Part shown: positions 52,956-59,617 of the stretch, piece after piece | Position numbering within the stretch: the stretch's first letter is position 1 | How the letters are laid out: every line of letters begins with the position of its first letter | NCBI RefSeq assembly: GCF_045062745.1 | Contig: NZ_JBJGED010000024.1 | Location: 60,543-124,542, forward strand | Direction: 5' to 3' | Origin: Paenibacillus_AA sp045062745 | GTDB taxonomy: Bacteria > Bacillota > Bacilli > Paenibacillales > NBRC-103111 | Length of the DNA: 64,000 nt | Notes under the pieces: generated by a model | What the model was told of the DNA's origin: nothing | What the model saw: only the letters and a program-made list of their open reading frames with translations | The model's database searches: none | Made by a program: the position numbers and the translations under genes

Positions 52956-53535
52956 CCGTCATCTCCTCCTCGTCTTCTTCGATTGTATTTACCGAATAGA
53001 TCGATACCATAGTGTCGCCGTACTGCACCCGCCGGATACAAGACGCTCGCCCGATCCGCTCCTCGACGGCATAATCCGTCTCATGCTCGACTACGATCGT
53101 TGCGTTCGGTTCCAGCAAGGCGAGCGACTGAAGCGACTGCACGATCGTCTCGATCGTCCGCAGCTTGTAGGGCGGGTCGAGGAAGACGAGGCGGAACCGA
53201 ACATCCCGCTTCGCCAGCGCCTTCAATGCCCGCTGCGCGTCGTTGCGGTACACCTCCGCCTGTTCCTCCAGGCGGGTGGCTTGCAAATTGTGCTGCACGA
53301 CGTCCAGAGCCCGCTTGTCCCCATCGACGAATACCGCGCGGTCCATCCCCCGGCTCAGCGCTTCGATGCCCAGGCCGCCCGTTCCCGCGTACAGATCGAG
53401 CGCCTGCCCTCCGTCGAAGTACGGGCCGATCATGCTGAAGATCGCTTCCTTCACTTTATCCGTCGTAGGCCGCGTTCCCGTGCCGGGGACCGCCTTGAGC
53501 GCCCTGCCCTTTGCCGTGCCCGAAATGACTCTCAC
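52942..53535 (-). CDS. rsmD: 16S rRNA (guanine-966-N2)-methyltransferase RsmD
   Basis: SAM-dependent methyltransferase acting on the 30S subunit. It begins VISGTAKGRALKAVPGTGTR, has the SAM site LDLYAGTGGLGIEALSRGM and the catalytic FLDPPY. At 197 residues it ends in an acidic tail (EEDEEEMTDEQA). A GTG start at 53535. Its promoter is visible upstream, and the left end of the prophage-like element begins soon after. Confidence 0.96.
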   Translation of the reverse strand: MRVISGTAKGRALKAVPGTGTRPTTDKVKEAIFSMIGPYFDGGQALDLYAGTGGLGIEALSRGMDRAVFVDGDKRALDVVQHNLQATRLEEQAEVYRNDAQRALKALAKRDVRFRLVFLDPPYKLRTIETIVQSLQSLALLEPNATIVVEHETDYAVEERIGRASCIRRVQYGDTMVSIYSVNTIEEDEEEMTDEQA

Positions 53536-53575
53536 GATAGTTGTCCCTCACCCTTGGTCCCAAATTCATGAAGCT

Positions 53576-53605
53576 ATCGTACCATATTCTTCGAACGGTT
53601 CACAA
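53576..53605 (-). promoter_or_regulatory. Promoter of rsmD-coaD
   Basis: On the minus strand TTGTGA (53600-53605) and TACGAT (53576-53581) are eighteen bases apart, about 40 bases before the rsmD start. Confidence 0.65.
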
Positions 53606-53740
53606 AATTTTGCAACCCGCATGTATAAACGTCTCCAATCGGGTAACAATGAAGCTATCGACATGAAAGTGTCGTAGACAACCGCGGAGAAGACTTACGT
53701 TTCCCCATAAGCTCTTCGTCCGGTTTCTCCTCTCCCATGA

Positions 53741-53762
53741 GGTACCTGCGCAAGCAGGTACC
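53741..53762. repeat. Nine-base-stem hairpin with GCAA loop at the host/prophage junction
   Basis: GGTACCTGC, loop GCAA, GCAGGTACC: perfect. It is not followed by a U-tract on the plus strand. The 53606-53811 stretch otherwise holds only this hairpin, the adjacent terminator, and a repeated ATGAAGCTATCG (53568-53579 and 53649-53660); no gene can be supported there. Confidence 0.65.
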
Positions 53763-53807
53763 AAAAAATTAATCCCGCAAAGCCTTATGCTCTGCGGGTT
53801 CTTTTTA
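53763..53807 (-). terminator. Bidirectional rho-independent terminator
   Basis: CCCGCAAAGC pairs with GCTCTGCGGG (one mismatch, loop CTTAT). The plus strand continues TTCTTTTTATT and the minus strand ATTAATTTTTT, so it works both ways. On the minus strand it ends the 53812-54099 gene. Confidence 0.8.
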
Positions 53808-53811
53808 TTGC

Positions 53812-54099
53812 TTATTTTGTCCGGTTGTTTGTTGGGTGCAGATTGGGAGCAAATTTTCTCGAGACATCCATTCCTAATTCAATTCCATCTCGAAATCCGT
53901 TTCGATAGGCCAAGTCTGCTCCAAGGCGAAAAGATGCATTGAAAAGGTACTCTAAATCAATAACCAGCTCCGGACATTTCTCATGCAGAACTCTCATGTA
54001 TTCATTATATAGGTCCTTAACTCGGTGATCATCGCAACAGTTATCGACGGCATGATCGATCCGATCCTTAATTTTAGGTTCAAGCCATTCCATCATCAT
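53812..54099 (-). CDS. Small prophage-associated protein, unknown function
   Basis: A 95-residue protein with no recognised domain. It is largely helical (KDRIDHAVDNCCDDHRVKDL, then ELVIDLEYLFNASFRLGADL, ending with polar residues) and carries a Cys pair. It has a good start context after a GGGCCC-rich leader, is divergent from the HTH gene at 54181, and ends at a terminator. Its promoter may lie in the 81-base gap to that gene or further upstream beyond the riboswitch at 54485-54572. Confidence 0.55.
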   Translation of the reverse strand: MMMEWLEPKIKDRIDHAVDNCCDDHRVKDLYNEYMRVLHEKCPELVIDLEYLFNASFRLGADLAYRNGFRDGIELGMDVSRKFAPNLHPTNNRTK

Positions 54100-54120
54100 T
54101 CGGTTTGGGCCCTCCTCATC

Positions 54121-54150
54121 TTGAACGAATAAAGCCTTTGGGTGTATACT
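54121..54150 (+). promoter_or_regulatory. Promoter of the HTH gene at 54181
   Basis: TTGAAC (54121-54126) and TATACT (54145-54150) are eighteen bases apart, 30 bases before the start codon. Confidence 0.6.
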
Positions 54151-54180
54151 TCTTCATGACAACAAAATAAGAGGTGTAGA

Positions 54181-54396
54181 ATGGCTCTTCGGATGAGGAG
54201 CCGTTTGCCTGAATGGTTCAAAAAGACCGGGAAGAAACAAGTCGATCTTGCTCGCCATCTAAAAGTTTCCGAAGCATTTATTTCTCAGGTGTGTAATAAC
54301 AAAGAGAAACTTACGGTGGTGCAGATGAAAATGACTGCTGATTTTTTCGACTGTTATATGGATGATCTCGCAGAGTGGATATATGAACCCGACTAG
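54181..54396 (+). CDS. Cro/C1-type helix-turn-helix regulator
   Basis: A 71-residue protein that is little more than an HTH domain: KKTGKKQVDLARHLKVSEAF and FISQVCNNKEKLTVVQMKMT cover helices 2-4. It has GAGGTG before its ATG and a promoter upstream. Likely a lysogeny-type regulator of the element, or an antitoxin-like HTH. A minus-strand transcript from the riboswitch at 54485-54572 would run across it as antisense. Confidence 0.85.
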   Translation: MALRMRSRLPEWFKKTGKKQVDLARHLKVSEAFISQVCNNKEKLTVVQMKMTADFFDCYMDDLAEWIYEPD

Positions 54397-54484
54397 GCAA
54401 ACGGTAGTGGGCATTTTAATGCTCCTCCTTGGATTGAGCCTTAAGGTATGCCTTAAGCAAAACTCCTCATTGTAATCACCTCAT

Positions 54485-54572
54485 CTTCGGCAGCTGGCTG
54501 GCGTGCGGTCATGACCCCCGTTTAGCCCCTATAGCTTTGCGTCGCCGACTTTCATCGGTTTTGCCATTTTCG
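54485..54572 (-). ncRNA. Cyclic di-GMP-I (GEMM-I) riboswitch, probable
   Basis: Minus-strand reading. P1 pairs UGGCA (54562-54566) with UGCC (54489-54492). Next comes a stem CCGAU-GAAA-GUCGG with a GNRA loop as in P2, then the highly conserved linker GACGCAAAGCUA, GGGGCUAAA, a second stem region and GCCAGCCAGCUGCCGAA, the class I closing sequence. This is the order and sequence of a class I c-di-GMP aptamer. Downstream (54415-54484) are a tiny ORF (AUG AGG AGU UUU GCU UAA) after GAGGUG, a hairpin CTTAAGG..CCTTAAG and AAGGAGG, which could be the expression platform. No well-defined regulated gene follows immediately; the 53812 gene is the next one on this strand. 54573-54690 holds nothing else I can support. 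Confidence 0.75.
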
Positions 54573-54690
54573 GAATGAATTTGCAAGATATGTCACGTGA
54601 TGTAAGATTATGATAGGACTGTCTGCCCATTTAATCAATAGCAAATTAGCATTATTTTCTGATAATTCACATAGTATATATCGCATGTTC

Positions 54691-54951
54691 TTAGTCGGTG
54701 CCCAAGTGGCCCGGCTTTTTTCTTGTTCCTGAATCGATATCATGGCATATCTCGTGCTGCCAATCCATGTCGTTCGTCATCGATGCCATCAAAGAAAAAT
54801 TGCAAAGCAGCGCTTGCGTCCAACACTGGTTTTCGATCCAGTCGAGGCAAAGGTCCATCTCCTTGGTTTGGACCGGATCGAGGCCGCCCCTCTTTTGAGC
54901 GGCACGGAGCTGCGCGATCCGCTGGATGATCGGGGAGTCGGTTATGCCCAC
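54691..54951 (-). CDS. DUF7667-like prophage protein
   Basis: An 86-residue helical protein. The segment LRAAQKRGGLDPVQTKEMDL and the ending FSLMASMTNDMDWQHEICHD match small proteins of unknown function found in Paenibacillus phages. The start is uncertain: a GTG at 54951 overlaps the stop of the gene upstream, and a codon at 55002 would overlap it fully. Likely part of the same small operon as the 56-residue membrane protein. Confidence 0.6.
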   Translation of the reverse strand: MGITDSPIIQRIAQLRAAQKRGGLDPVQTKEMDLCLDWIENQCWTQALLCNFSLMASMTNDMDWQHEICHDIDSGTRKKPGHLGTD

Positions 54952-55112
54952 AGTGAACACCACCCCATGATCGCCAACGCCCCGAGCACGATGACGTACC
55001 AAGCGGCAAGGGTTTCCTTCTCCGGGTCGGGTGCCGATTCCTCTGTGGCGTGTACCGCTTTGACGCGGCCGTCGATCGTATAGCGAATGCGATAAACGGT
55101 TTGTTTCTGCAT
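54942..55112 (-). CDS. Small single-pass membrane protein
   Basis: A 56-residue protein: a basic N-terminal half (QKQTVYRIRYTIDGRVKAVH, then ATEESAPDPEKETL) and one C-terminal transmembrane helix (AWYVIVLGALAIMGWCSLWA). The ATG at 55112 has GGAGATGG upstream; the codon at 55211 is rejected. Overlaps the start of the DUF7667-like gene. Function unknown. Confidence 0.65.
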   Translation of the reverse strand: MQKQTVYRIRYTIDGRVKAVHATEESAPDPEKETLAAWYVIVLGALAIMGWCSLWA

Positions 55113-55191
55113 ACTGACCATCTCCTTTTCGGTTGATAGTACAATGTATGCAGCGATTTCAATAAGTTGCCTGTCCGGTAGTAAAATAAAC

Positions 55192-55398
55192 CTATACAAT
55201 TGTATTTTCAATGTAGAATATCTCGTTTACTGGCCTGTTGAGTTTTTCGCTTATCAATAAGGCCCTTTCAAGGTCTGGCTGTGATTTTTGATTTTCATAA
55301 CGGTTATACTGTTGCTGGGCTAGTCCCAAAAATTCTGCGAACTCGACCTGATTCATTCTATAATCGTGGCGTAACTCCTTGAGTCTGTTCTTTATCAT
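55192..55398 (-). CDS. XRE family HTH transcriptional regulator
   Basis: A 68-residue Xre-type protein starting MIKNRLKELRHDYRMNQVEF, with the HTH continuing through FLGLAQQQYNRYENQKSQPD and the LxISxKLNxxVxEIF end seen in small phage regulators. GAGGTG precedes the ATG. Probably a repressor or antirepressor for the adjacent genes. Confidence 0.88.
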   Translation of the reverse strand: MIKNRLKELRHDYRMNQVEFAEFLGLAQQQYNRYENQKSQPDLERALLISEKLNRPVNEIFYIENTIV

Positions 55399-55468
55399 CC
55401 CAATCACCTCACCAGAGACTTCGACACAAATGCTTGTCGATTCCTCCGATGAATTATAGGAGCTTTTG

Positions 55469-55813
55469 TCAGTAGTAGTCTGGACCGGCCGCGCTGATAA
55501 TGTCGTCAAAGTGGATCCATTCCGGCTCGCCCTCAATCTCCATCCTGAGCGTTTTGCGGTGCTGGCTGTAGCTGACCGGGACGCCGGATATTACTCGATC
55601 CTCGTATTCTTCGAACAAGGTCAGTGTGACCGTTGTCTTCCCCTGGAGCGCCTGGCCGATCTCCTGGAGGATGCGCTCCTGCTCCTGCGCGTCTATCGTG
55701 GGTCGCTTCCGCTTTTTCCACTCCTGCGCTTGTCTGAGCGATTGTTCCTTGTGCTGTGGTAGCATCATTCGCGACGACTCCCATAATCCGTTATTTTCAA
55801 GTTTCTTGCCCAT
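55469..55813 (-). CDS. YolD-like family protein
   Basis: A 114-residue YolD-like protein. Typical features: RMMLPQHKEQSLRQAQEWKK near the start, ILQEIGQALQGKTTVTLTLF and the closing IHFDDIISAAGPDYY. YolD proteins are encoded with UvrX-type Y-family polymerases in phages and SOS operons; here the polymerase gene is missing. The gene is the last of three behind two LexA-like boxes. Start at ATG 55813. Confidence 0.8.
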   Translation of the reverse strand: MGKKLENNGLWESSRMMLPQHKEQSLRQAQEWKKRKRPTIDAQEQERILQEIGQALQGKTTVTLTLFEEYEDRVISGVPVSYSQHRKTLRMEIEGEPEWIHFDDIISAAGPDYY

Positions 55814-55814
55814 C

Positions 55815-56027
55815 TCATCGCCATCCCTCTTCTGTTCGTAATACCCTGAGTTGTCCCGGGCGGACTTCAATCCATTGCTCCCTAAGAAGAAGCTTCATGC
55901 TCTCCCGGATCTGCGCCTCTGTTCTCCCGGTCATCCGGCAGAGCCGCGAAAAGTCGGGCGGTGCCCACGCCCCATGGGTCAAGTTCCAAAGGATTCGAGC
56001 CTGCTTCCGATCTGAATCGGGGATCAT
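55815..56027 (-). CDS. Small winged-helix-like protein of the YolD operon
   Basis: A 70-residue protein. ARILWNLTHGAWAPPDFSRL, then TGRTEAQIRESMKLLLREQW and IEVRPGQLRVL suggest a compact winged-helix DNA-binding fold. Overlaps its neighbours at both ends, so it is translated with them. No precise family recognised. Confidence 0.55.
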   Translation of the reverse strand: MIPDSDRKQARILWNLTHGAWAPPDFSRLCRMTGRTEAQIRESMKLLLREQWIEVRPGQLRVLRTEEGWR

Positions 56028-56221
56028 CCAGCAGCCCCCCGAGCTGCCGGCATCGCGGCGAGAATGTTCGTAGTGGTAAAGATACGCGGCGCGCCGGCCG
56101 TGTAGCAGAATGCTTTGACCTTGTCATCCTTGACGCTCTCCACCCTGATCCGGCGCTGAGAGAGATTGCCTCCCCGGTCCTGGTATATGATCTCCACAAT
56201 ACGGCCTACATACTTTTCCAC
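56024..56221 (-). CDS. WYL-like small protein, first gene of the YolD operon
   Basis: A 65-residue protein: EKYVGRIVEIIYQDRGGNLS, RRIRVESVKDDKVKAFCYTA and PRIFTTTNILAAMP resemble the SH3-like WYL module seen in regulators but without an attached HTH. The GTG at 56221 has GGAGGTG eight bases upstream; an ATG at 56287 lies within the promoter region. Four-base overlap with the next gene. Regulated by the LexA-like boxes directly upstream. Confidence 0.6.
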   Translation of the reverse strand: MEKYVGRIVEIIYQDRGGNLSQRRIRVESVKDDKVKAFCYTAGAPRIFTTTNILAAMPAARGAAG

Positions 56222-56241
56222 TGCGAACACCTCCGAAAAAT

Positions 56242-56287
56242 GGGAACGTATATTCCCATTATAAGGCGAACATATATTCCCATTCAA
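56242..56287 (-). promoter_or_regulatory. Promoter with two LexA/DinR-like boxes
   Basis: On the minus strand TTGAAT (56282-56287) and TATAAT (56258-56263) are eighteen bases apart. GGGAATATATGTTCG (56267-56281) fills the spacer, and GGGAATATACGTTCCC (56242-56257) directly follows the -10. Each is a GAAC-N4-GTTC type box with one half changed to GAAT/ATTC. This spacing would let a repressor cover both the spacer and the start site. Confidence 0.75.
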
Positions 56288-56297
56288 TAGTGATAAT

Positions 56298-56331
56298 AAA
56301 AAAAAAGCCCCGCCGGCCGAAGCTAGCGGGG
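56298..56331 (-). terminator. Terminator of the stalk-domain gene
   Basis: Minus strand: CCCCGCTAGC and its partner around TTCGG form a GC-rich hairpin (56308-56331) followed by eight or more T. It separates the stalk-domain gene from the YolD operon promoter. Confidence 0.88.
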
Positions 56332-56337
56332 AGTCGA

Positions 56338-57102
56338 TTATTGCAATTTAAACCAGGCGCCGCCCGTCCCATCGTAATTCCGGGTAACAGCCATCAGAGG
56401 AGCGGTATCAGTCTTACTCACTTCAAATGCGATCCATCCTGAGTGGATCGCTCCTACATAAAGATCCGTATCGATGCTGGGATCAGGGACGACCACCGAT
56501 ATAAAATTATCGTATTTTTTGCCGTCTGCTGAAATAGCTTCGAATAGAGTAGGGTTAATGTCGACTGCTGCATCCTGCTTCGCATTTTTGGTTATTTTAA
56601 TCTCCACTTTTGCGAGGATATACTCATTACCCTCTTTAGGTGCGGAATTGAATTTATTCGCTGCTTGGATCGTTTTCCACGCCTGATCACCGCGAACAAC
56701 TTCTTGTAGCTTCACAGTCCCTTCGATATCGTCCATGAAGTTCTTCTGAGCAAATAATATCGTATCCCCCTTAACTGCGGGGTTCTGTCGTGACGATCCT
56801 TTTGCGGATGGAGTCTCGCCGAGTAGTACGGTTTCAGTCGCGGCGTCATAACCGACCTTCAATCCAAGAGCTTCCCCAGCTGCGCGGACCGGCAGATATG
56901 TAGTGCCGTCATAGGTGATCGGGTATACTACATTGCCGTCCGCGTCTTTTGGTGTCCACGCTTTACCATTTAGCGTGATTTTCAATCCCTTGTTCAAATA
57001 GGCCGAGATTTCTTCCAGGTTTGAAGCTGCATAAGCACCGATCGACATAGAAGAGACTGAAATTGCAGCACCGGCCAAGACTAACATAAGCTTCTTCTTC
57101 AT
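56338..57102 (-). CDS. Secreted stalk-domain protein (copper amine oxidase N-terminal-like) with DUF4352-like end
   Basis: A 254-residue secreted protein. A signal peptide (KKKLMLVLAGAAISVSSMSI, cleavage after AYA) is followed by a stalk module (GLKITLNGKAWTPKDADGNV, LPVRAAGEALGLKVGYD) common in Paenibacillaceae, and a C-terminal beta sandwich (EYILAKVEIKITKNAKQDAA) like DUF4352. Sits next to the endolysin, with its own promoter and terminator, as a moron gene would. A cell-surface role after lysogeny is inferred. Confidence 0.85.
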   Translation of the reverse strand: MKKKLMLVLAGAAISVSSMSIGAYAASNLEEISAYLNKGLKITLNGKAWTPKDADGNVVYPITYDGTTYLPVRAAGEALGLKVGYDAATETVLLGETPSAKGSSRQNPAVKGDTILFAQKNFMDDIEGTVKLQEVVRGDQAWKTIQAANKFNSAPKEGNEYILAKVEIKITKNAKQDAAVDINPTLFEAISADGKKYDNFISVVVPDPSIDTDLYVGAIHSGWIAFEVSKTDTAPLMAVTRNYDGTGGAWFKLQ

Positions 57103-57149
57103 TCCGTTTTTCCCCTTCCATCATTATCCATCAGTTTGAATACGGATTG

Positions 57150-57179
57150 ATTATACTGGAAGTTTCAAGATTCTGTCTA
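57150..57179 (-). promoter_or_regulatory. Promoter of the stalk-domain gene
   Basis: Minus strand TAGACA (57174-57179) and TATAAT (57150-57155), eighteen bases apart, about 50 bases upstream of the ATG. Confidence 0.6.
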
Positions 57180-57183
57180 TAAA

Positions 57184-57216
57184 AGAAAAAAGCCCCGTCA
57201 ACCGAAGTCGACAGGG
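57184..57216 (-). terminator. Terminator of the lysis genes
   Basis: GCCCTGTCGACT pairs with AGTTGACGGGGC-like bases (57192-57216) around TTCGG and is followed by TTTTTTC on the minus strand. It lies six bases after the endolysin stop. Confidence 0.85.
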
Positions 57217-57222
57217 CGTAAG

Positions 57223-58002
57223 TCATCCATTTAAGAATTTCGCATAGAGCGCGTTAAGAGCTGCCGCCAGCTCCTCCCGCGTGACCGGCTGCTCCGGCCG
57301 GAACGTCCCGTCCTCAAACCCGGTCATGATGCCGTGATAGTTGACAACCCAAATCACGTCCTCGCTCCAGCGGCCGGCCTCGACGTCACTGAACTCGGTC
57401 TTCTTCGCCGGCGGCTCTGGCTTCGCGAGACTCCACCCACCCTCATCGCCGTAAGCCATGTTATGGTCCACCTGAATTCCGTTGGCAGGCACGTCATTCT
57501 TGTACTGAAACAGGTTGATGAAGTCCGCTCGCCGATTTCCGCTCCAGGCATAGGTCTGCCAATACTTATCCGCGGCCCCAGCGTTTCCGAGCGCCATCAT
57601 CACATTATACGAGCCATACACGCCGATCGAGTACCCCGGAGCCGCCTCACGACAGCCGCGCAAGTAGTCGATGATCGTCCACATCTGCTCCGGAGTAGCG
57701 TCGAAGTCAACCGCAAAATAGATGCAGCTCCCGAGCGGCTGGCCGACTTCAGCGGCAACCTGGAGCGCTGTCGCACCGTCCTGCAGGCCCGCCTCATAGC
57801 CACCAAGCGGTCGCCCCGCGCTGGTTTCGAATACCGATATGACCTGCATATCGGCGCCGCTGATCGCCTCAGCCTCAGCCCGCGTGAGCGCCTTCCATCC
57901 TGAGGGGACCAAGTATCGGCAAACGAATTCGCATCCGCTCGCCTTAAACTTGGCGGCTAGCTCAGGGGTGAGCGGCGTCGCGCAATCAATGCCCTGCATC
58001 AT
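57223..58002 (-). CDS. Endolysin: DUF1906 glycoside-hydrolase-like domain plus SLH module
   Basis: A 259-residue phage lysin. Residues 1-195 are the DUF1906 TIM-barrel family (MQGIDCATPLTPELAAKFKA, YFAVDFDATPEQMWTIIDYL, IGVYGSYNVMMALGN, QTYAWSGNRRADFINLFQYK). After a KPEPPAKK linker the last 60 residues are one SLH repeat (FSDVEAGRWSEDVIWVVNYH, GFEDGTFRPEQPVTREELAA) for wall binding. No signal peptide, so it depends on the holin. Overlaps the holin gene by four bases. Confidence 0.88.
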   Translation of the reverse strand: MMQGIDCATPLTPELAAKFKASGCEFVCRYLVPSGWKALTRAEAEAISGADMQVISVFETSAGRPLGGYEAGLQDGATALQVAAEVGQPLGSCIYFAVDFDATPEQMWTIIDYLRGCREAAPGYSIGVYGSYNVMMALGNAGAADKYWQTYAWSGNRRADFINLFQYKNDVPANGIQVDHNMAYGDEGGWSLAKPEPPAKKTEFSDVEAGRWSEDVIWVVNYHGIMTGFEDGTFRPEQPVTREELAAALNALYAKFLNG

Positions 58003-58463
58003 TGCTTGCTCTCCCCTTTCTTGTTCAACTGCTGCAGGTAATCACGGATCAGTCCTGGGAGGGGGACGCCAAGTGTGCCGAGGTTCTCGGCCACCGATAG
58101 CCCTTCTCTACCAGCATAGAAGTACACGGCAGCCGTTCTGAATACAGGTACGCCATTGCCCACCCACTCATCAAGGAGGGTGGCCAGACCGATCACAAAT
58201 AGGAGTGTGACCTTACGAATCCCGCCCCAGAACATCACGTCGCTGTTCACTGTCTTGGTCCGGATCGCGCCGAGGACGCCGGTCACGTAGTCCGCGGCCA
58301 TTAGGTACAGGAGCACCTTCAGCGCGACGTCCCATCCTCCGAGCCAATTTGTAGCAAAGAGGGCAATAGAAGAGAAGAAGCCGGCGAATGCGGCCTCCTT
58401 CCCGTTGTTGGCCGTTGCGGCCGTGAATACCTGCATGAAAAAGGATTTCAAATGGGTCATCAT
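57999..58463 (-). CDS. Phage holin
   Basis: About 154 residues, toxin-secretion/phage holin family. Three hydrophobic segments (AAFAGFFSSIALFATNWLGG, VALKVLLYLMAADYVTGVLG, KVTLLFVIGLATLLDEWVG) and a charged C-terminus (LQQLNKKGESKQ) are visible. Directly upstream of the endolysin with overlapping stop and start. Start uncertain between GTG 58469 and ATG 58463. Confidence 0.9.
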   Translation of the reverse strand: MMTHLKSFFMQVFTAATANNGKEAAFAGFFSSIALFATNWLGGWDVALKVLLYLMAADYVTGVLGAIRTKTVNSDVMFWGGIRKVTLLFVIGLATLLDEWVGNGVPVFRTAAVYFYAGREGLSVAENLGTLGVPLPGLIRDYLQQLNKKGESKQ

Positions 58464-58476
58464 CGTCACCGTCCCA

Positions 58477-58505
58477 AATAAAATAAACCCCGATCAGATC
58501 GGGGT
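58477..58505 (-). terminator. Terminator after the integrase gene
   Basis: ACCCCGATC and GATCGGGGT form a tight hairpin (58487-58505) followed by TTATTTTATTT on the minus strand, just past the integrase stop. It insulates the integrase operon from the lysis genes. Confidence 0.88.
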
Positions 58506-58512
58506 GTGCTCT

Positions 58513-59355
58513 TTAAAAGTATTTACGGTACAACTCCCGCCGGCGCTCGCCGCTCAGCTGCGCGTAGATCCGCGTCGTCTCCGACTTGGTATGCCCTAAG
58601 AACTCCTGTACCGCCTCAAGCGGAGCTCCGTTATTCAGAAGGTGCGTCGCGTAGGAATGCCGGAGCTTGTGCGGATACACGTTTACGGTGATTCCCGCGC
58701 GGCGGGCCACACGCTTGATGACGTACCGGATTTGAGCTATGCTCATTCGCCGATGCGGATTTCGCTCGGTAACAAAGAGGGCTAAGTCGGTGTCATTGCG
58801 TTGCTTTAGATACTTCCGCATCCAGATCGAGCATTTTGTCGTGAAATAAACCTCGCGCTCTTTGTCCCCCTTCCCCCGAACGACCATCGACCTCTTTTCC
58901 CAATCCATTGCATTTCGATTCAGGCCGGCGATCTCGCCGATCCGGCAGCCGGTCGTGTACAGCACTTCTACCAGGGCATGCTCGAGAGGAGTTTCGCAGG
59001 CTTCCCGTAGCAGCTCAATATCTTCCTCGTTGAGGGCCTTCGGGATCCGGCCGCCCTGCTTCGGCTCTTTCAGCTTTGCCGTCGGATTAGGATAGACGTG
59101 ACCCTCATCCATCGCCCATCGGAACAATGACTTGAGGAAACGAATTCGATGACCGAGACTGGCCGGCTTTAGACGAGCTGCATCTTTTGCCAGATATGCC
59201 TTCAACTGCTCTAGGGTGACGGAAGTCATCTCCACATCGCCAATGTGCCGGATAAACAAATTGCTTTGAATGCGATAAGCCTTCAAGGTGTGCGGTGAGT
59301 ATCCTTCGATACGCTTTTCGGACTCATACGATGACCAGGCTTCAGAGAGGAGCAT
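58513..59355 (-). CDS. Tyrosine recombinase/phage integrase
   Basis: A 280-residue XerC/D-like recombinase. A SAM-like core-binding domain comes first (SYESEKRIEGYSPHTLKAYR). The catalytic residues follow: Arg in LYTTGCRIGEIAGLN, Lys in GKGDKEREVYFT, His-x-x-Arg in PHKLRHSYATHLLN, His in VQEFLGHTKSETTRIYA (the last Tyr is the nucleophile). The ATG at 59355 lies within the end of a 54-residue gene. Unusually the gene stands between the tail and lysis modules, behind an operator-controlled bidirectional promoter. Confidence 0.93.
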   Translation of the reverse strand: MLLSEAWSSYESEKRIEGYSPHTLKAYRIQSNLFIRHIGDVEMTSVTLEQLKAYLAKDAARLKPASLGHRIRFLKSLFRWAMDEGHVYPNPTAKLKEPKQGGRIPKALNEEDIELLREACETPLEHALVEVLYTTGCRIGEIAGLNRNAMDWEKRSMVVRGKGDKEREVYFTTKCSIWMRKYLKQRNDTDLALFVTERNPHRRMSIAQIRYVIKRVARRAGITVNVYPHKLRHSYATHLLNNGAPLEAVQEFLGHTKSETTRIYAQLSGERRRELYRKYF

Positions 59356-59506
59356 GCCGCTCACCCGATTCCAGCCGCTTGTTCAGGGCTGCCTTGTAGG
59401 CCATCAGCCGTCGATAACGCAACGAGTTGGGGCGACGTCCCTTGTCGGCAGAGAGCTTTGCCGCTTTACGCGTGTAGTACGCGATACGCTGGACAGATGT
59501 CTTCAT
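59342..59506 (-). CDS. 54-residue basic protein preceding the integrase
   Basis: Small, strongly basic protein: KTSVQRIAYYTRKAAKLSAD, KGRRPNSLRYRRLMAYKAAL, then NKRLESGERHAPL. The ATG at 59506 has GGAGGG eight bases upstream, and its last 14 bases overlap the integrase start, so the two are co-translated. It has no recognised domain; a DNA-binding accessory or excisionase-like role is possible from position, but unproven. Confidence 0.7.
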   Translation of the reverse strand: MKTSVQRIAYYTRKAAKLSADKGRRPNSLRYRRLMAYKAALNKRLESGERHAPL

Positions 59507-59533
59507 AAACGTATCCCTCCACTAAGTTGTATA

Positions 59534-59596
59534 AGTTATATAACTAATATACTTCGACCGTTGCCAGTTGTCAATATAGGTTATATAACTTATAAT
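59534..59596. promoter_or_regulatory. Bidirectional promoter with twin AT palindromes (integrase switch)
   Basis: Rightward: TTGTCA (59568-59573), 17 bases, TATAAT (59591-59596). Leftward: TTGACA (59569-59574, minus), 17 bases, TATATT (59546-59551). The two -35 hexamers overlap, so both promoters cannot be fully used at once. AGTTATATAACT (59534-59545) abuts the leftward -10, and GGTTATATAACTT (59579-59591) fills the rightward spacer; the centres are 45 bases apart. The ribbon-helix-helix protein encoded to the right is the obvious candidate to bind both. Confidence 0.85.
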
Positions 59597-59617
59597 ACGA
59601 AAAGGGGGTGTTTTTCT

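Noticed and set aside
53568..53660. Repeated ATGAAGCTATCG as a possible attachment core
   Set aside because: Twelve bases and only 70 bases apart, both on the host side; the right end of the element is outside the window, so no att pair can be tested.
54259..54414. 51-codon minus-strand frame after AAGGAGG, antisense to the HTH gene
   Set aside because: Good ribosome site but no recognisable protein; the HTH on the plus strand is clearly the real gene. Kept only as part of the riboswitch finding.
54552..54743. 63-codon minus-strand frame between the DUF7667-like gene and the riboswitch
   Set aside because: It runs into the 5' part of the aptamer and shows no similarity to any family.
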